A stretch of 64,000 nucleotides of DNA from Datisca glomerata (taxonomy: Eukaryota; Streptophyta; Magnoliopsida; Cucurbitales; Datiscaceae): positions 290,504 through 354,503 of the forward strand of contig QANY01002271.1 of the NCBI GenBank assembly GCA_003255025.1, read 5' to 3'. Made by a program: the position numbers and the translations under genes. Positions 61,601 through 64,000 of the stretch are shown in pieces. A model generated the notes under the pieces. It made no database searches and was not told where the DNA came from. It worked only from the letters and a program-made list of their open reading frames with translations. Every line of letters begins with the position of its first letter. Position 1 is the first letter of the stretch.

Positions 61601-63925
61601 GCTTAGCATATCTGTCTACTTCATATCGTCTCCTGAGCTTAAATGTAATTGTTGCCTTGACCCTATTCTGTAGCATTCACGAATTGCTTATGGTTAAGTT
61701 ATTTTTGTCTGGTACTTGTTACTTCAGTCTCAAGTCCTTGTATATTCTTTATTAGATCTATTAATAAAGAAATCCTTTAACAAGGTAGTCACCATGTGTG
61801 GTGCAGATAGATTATAAAAGAGAACCTACATTTTCTATACCTAGGAAAGACAAACTGGTTCGAACGACACCTCTCCCACCCAAGCTAAAAAAGACATATA
61901 CGCAAATTATATTCTTGAAGACTGATGCCAAAATGAGTTTTTCCTAACACCACAACCAACTCTACAAAAAATAATTCATAGTAATAAAAAAATATGTGCA
62001 AAGTATAGTCTTCTATCTCTCACCACAAATGCACTAAAGACGACATAATACTGAAGCTTTGTGATTGCTGATGTGCCTCTGAGGTCATTCCTGCATAAGA
62101 ATAGCTCTTAGAATGGTCCAAATATAACCTAGATTATTCTCTAAAGGGCCGTAGTCACTGAATGCTTTAGCAGAAGGTGGTCAGCTATTTCTTCATCCTG
62201 TTGCACGACAAACGTATCTTCATAATTGCCAGGTCTCCCCTGGTAGTTTGTCTGATACACTCTGAAGTTGTTTTCCTAATAAAGAAAGAAGATTTTAGAA
62301 GGGCTTATCCCTCCATTTGCTTGTCCATGGGGATTGAATATTTAATTCCAACAGCCCCCAAGAAGATCTTAACCAAATAAACATACCTGAAGCAGAAAAC
62401 CCCACTTCTCTGAGTATAAATGATCTTCAAGAACATAACCATATCCTCCTCAGCCTCCTTGTGCATGTTTTTCATGGTGTATAACTCTGTTCATGTGCAA
62501 ATTAATGTGGTGTAGCTGAATCCACCTTTCTTTAAGTTCGTTATTTGCATTTTTCTCTCCTTTTAAGGAAGAAGACATAGTGGTTTATCTTATAGATTGT
62601 TCCGAGAAATCACCAGCTGACAGCCATCTCCAAATAAAGGAAAATATAACGTTAAACATTCAAAGCGTTATCTCGTGGATAGATAAATATATATAAATAA
62701 TTTATAAACGTTATTATGACGGGTAGTTTCTGTCATGATGGTTGGTAATTAATTTTTGTCTGAAGAGGATGAATTTTGGACACATGAGCTATTTGTTTTT
62801 GTTGTTGGATCAGGCTTTTCTCTTCTTAAAGAACATATTTTTTCAACTTGCTCCTTTATGAGCTTGGATAACTGTGGCAGTTAATGAGGGTTAAACAATT
62901 GTAACCAGGCTTCAATTTCTTAACCTTGCATCTCTGTGGAATATTGGCTCGTTGTAGCACTTACGTCCTTTTATGAACAACAGGAAATCAAGGAATCCGT
63001 GCAGGCAGACTTTCGTCACCAGGTGTCTATGCTGGTTCGTCCAATGCATCAGGTTCACAACTCTCTCATGTATTGATTCATTTTAGATTGTTAGAACAGA
63101 AACATTTTAAAGTGGTGTTTAAACTAGGCTTCTTGATGTTCCACATCGATTCACTCAGCCTTAGACGAGAAATACATGCATGTCTCAAACCTCCTTCCTG
63201 AATCATATTGCTTTTGAGATGATAACACTGTGCCTCATGTGTCAAACGGTTTAATTTGTGCATTTATGGATCAGAACAATTTCCTGCCTCTAAGGTGGTG
63301 TTTTGGTTTAATTGAATCGAATGGAATGGAAATACAACTGAGAGTTCCTTATAAAAGCACGTCTTATGTCAAGTTATTAATTTGTGTTGCTTGGAAATAA
63401 AGTTGCATGCGTACATGAATCATCGTTCCACTATCTACTTCATGAAATTCTCATTCCATTCCTACTTCTCATTTTCTGACTTTTCCATTCTCTCTATAGA
63501 TCATCTTCTCTCCTTCCTATACCTCATTTTTTTACCATTTTCATTAGCGTTTCCATTCCATTTCATTCATTTGAACTAAACACCGCCTAAGTTTTGATCC
63601 TGGTTATATTCTTTTGACCATACTCCTATTCCCTGGGTCCTCACTAGGGATTTGTATGTGCCATAAAGTTGAAGATAGTTTTTTTTTGGGTGTTCCGCTG
63701 TGGATTAATAATCTGTAGCCTGCCCTCTACAATAACGTATAGATCACACATTTATCTGTAGTAAAATTGTGTTTATAATACGTGTTGTCACTTCATATTG
63801 ATGGTTTGAACTGGAGGAGAAACGCTGTTTCCATGCAGGCTCTTGATGCAGCTTTTCAGCACCATGATGCTGATTTACAGAAGAGATCAGCAAAGAGTGG
63901 AGAGAGACCTAATGGGTACACATAG
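55646..63925 (+). CDS. TFB1: TFIIH core subunit p62 / TFB1 (GTF2H1)
   Basis: 20 exons: 55646-55726, 56324-56402, 56625-56686, 56839-56902, 57632-57755, 57846-57921, 58091-58186, 58318-58362, 58469-58525, 58708-58863, 59004-59069, 59263-59386, 59567-59623, 59745-59854, 59930-60121, 60217-60330, 60818-60895, 61397-61444, 62984-63052, 63839-63925. They sum to 1785 nt (594 residues), all in phase, matching plant TFB1 length. Domains: N-terminal PH-like (BTF2) domain ~1-105; BSD domains around 135-190 (ESEFWATRKKLLDQD) and 205-250 (VPTKMTEKDFWTKYFRAEYL); helical C-terminus (HWMSIQELLRHFWSSYPITT). Known role: a structural subunit of the TFIIH core in the nucleus, needed for RNA polymerase II transcription and nucleotide-excision repair. 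The intron after 60895 starts with GC (AAG/GCAAGT); the others checked are GT-AG. The intron at 60331-60817 holds the poly-G gap. No lesion is seen in coding sequence. Confidence 0.97.
60448..60494. repeat. Poly-G tract with a 10-N assembly gap in a TFB1 intron
   Basis: 15 G, then N at 60463-60472, then 22 G. True homopolymer length is unknown; this is an assembly or sequencing limit, inside an intron. Confidence 0.9.
61445..62983 (+). other. Large TFB1 intron, no independent gene
   Basis: About 1.5 kb between the exons ending at 61444 and starting at 62984. Short frames show no recognisable domain. 61790-62420 has a more mixed composition and may be an old insertion, but no termini are seen. 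Confidence 0.5.
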
Positions 63926-64000
63926 GAAGATACCAATTGCTGTTTTTCTCATTGCAATTACTTCTGTACATGAATTTTGCTCTGACCAACATTTAGATAA

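Overview
This is a nuclear plant window, most likely from a eudicot. It is AT-rich, has long intergenic stretches, two many-exon housekeeping genes with GT-AG introns, and a dense nested load of copia, Tat-type gypsy, hAT, LINE and MULE-like elements. Nothing in it is bacterial. I cannot name the species. The assembly is a draft: four single-base N junctions (14934, 19244, 48314, 51375) and one 10-N gap (60463-60472), several with chimeric sequence next to them.

Three host genes look functional. A PNO1/Dim2-type KH-domain ribosome-assembly factor is an uninterrupted 215-codon frame at 286-933 (+). A DDI1 ubiquitin-shuttle/retroviral-like protease gene runs 1731-7998 (-); I could assemble 16 exons with consistent phases into 410 residues. 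The TFIIH core subunit p62/TFB1 runs 55646-63925 (+); 20 phase-consistent exons give 594 residues, including one GC-AG intron. They act in different processes (40S maturation, proteasome shuttling, transcription and repair) and show no operon-like relationship.

The 45 kb between DDI1 and TFB1 is mostly mobile-element sequence. In order: AT-rich spacer (9-12.6 kb); a dead hAT transposase gene (13.5-15.77 kb); a MITE-like element (16.7-17.0 kb); an inverted duplication (17.4-25.6 kb) split by a decayed copia element with an initiator-Met PBS and PPT; a small MULE-like element with long inverted repeats around a 119-codon frame (28.06-29.46 kb); a cluster of five 31-33 bp palindromes (31.55-31.78 kb); a decayed copia element (33.0-38.5 kb, -); a copia RNase H remnant (38.6-39.3 kb, +); a LINE RNase H remnant (39.5-39.9 kb); a large Tat-lineage gypsy element (39.9-51.2 kb) with two RNase H domains and an antisense extra ORF, the latter broken by a second, rearranged hAT copy; and LTR remnants (51.2-51.8 kb).

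The most unusual structure is at 52.5-55.25 kb, directly upstream of TFB1. It appears to be a Pack-MULE-type element, with inverted repeats and a near-perfect 9-bp target-site duplication. It carries a broken fragment of a plant DOMON-domain gene, and one arm has expanded into a ~1.75 kb array of a 24-bp repeat centred on a perfect palindrome containing GACGTC.
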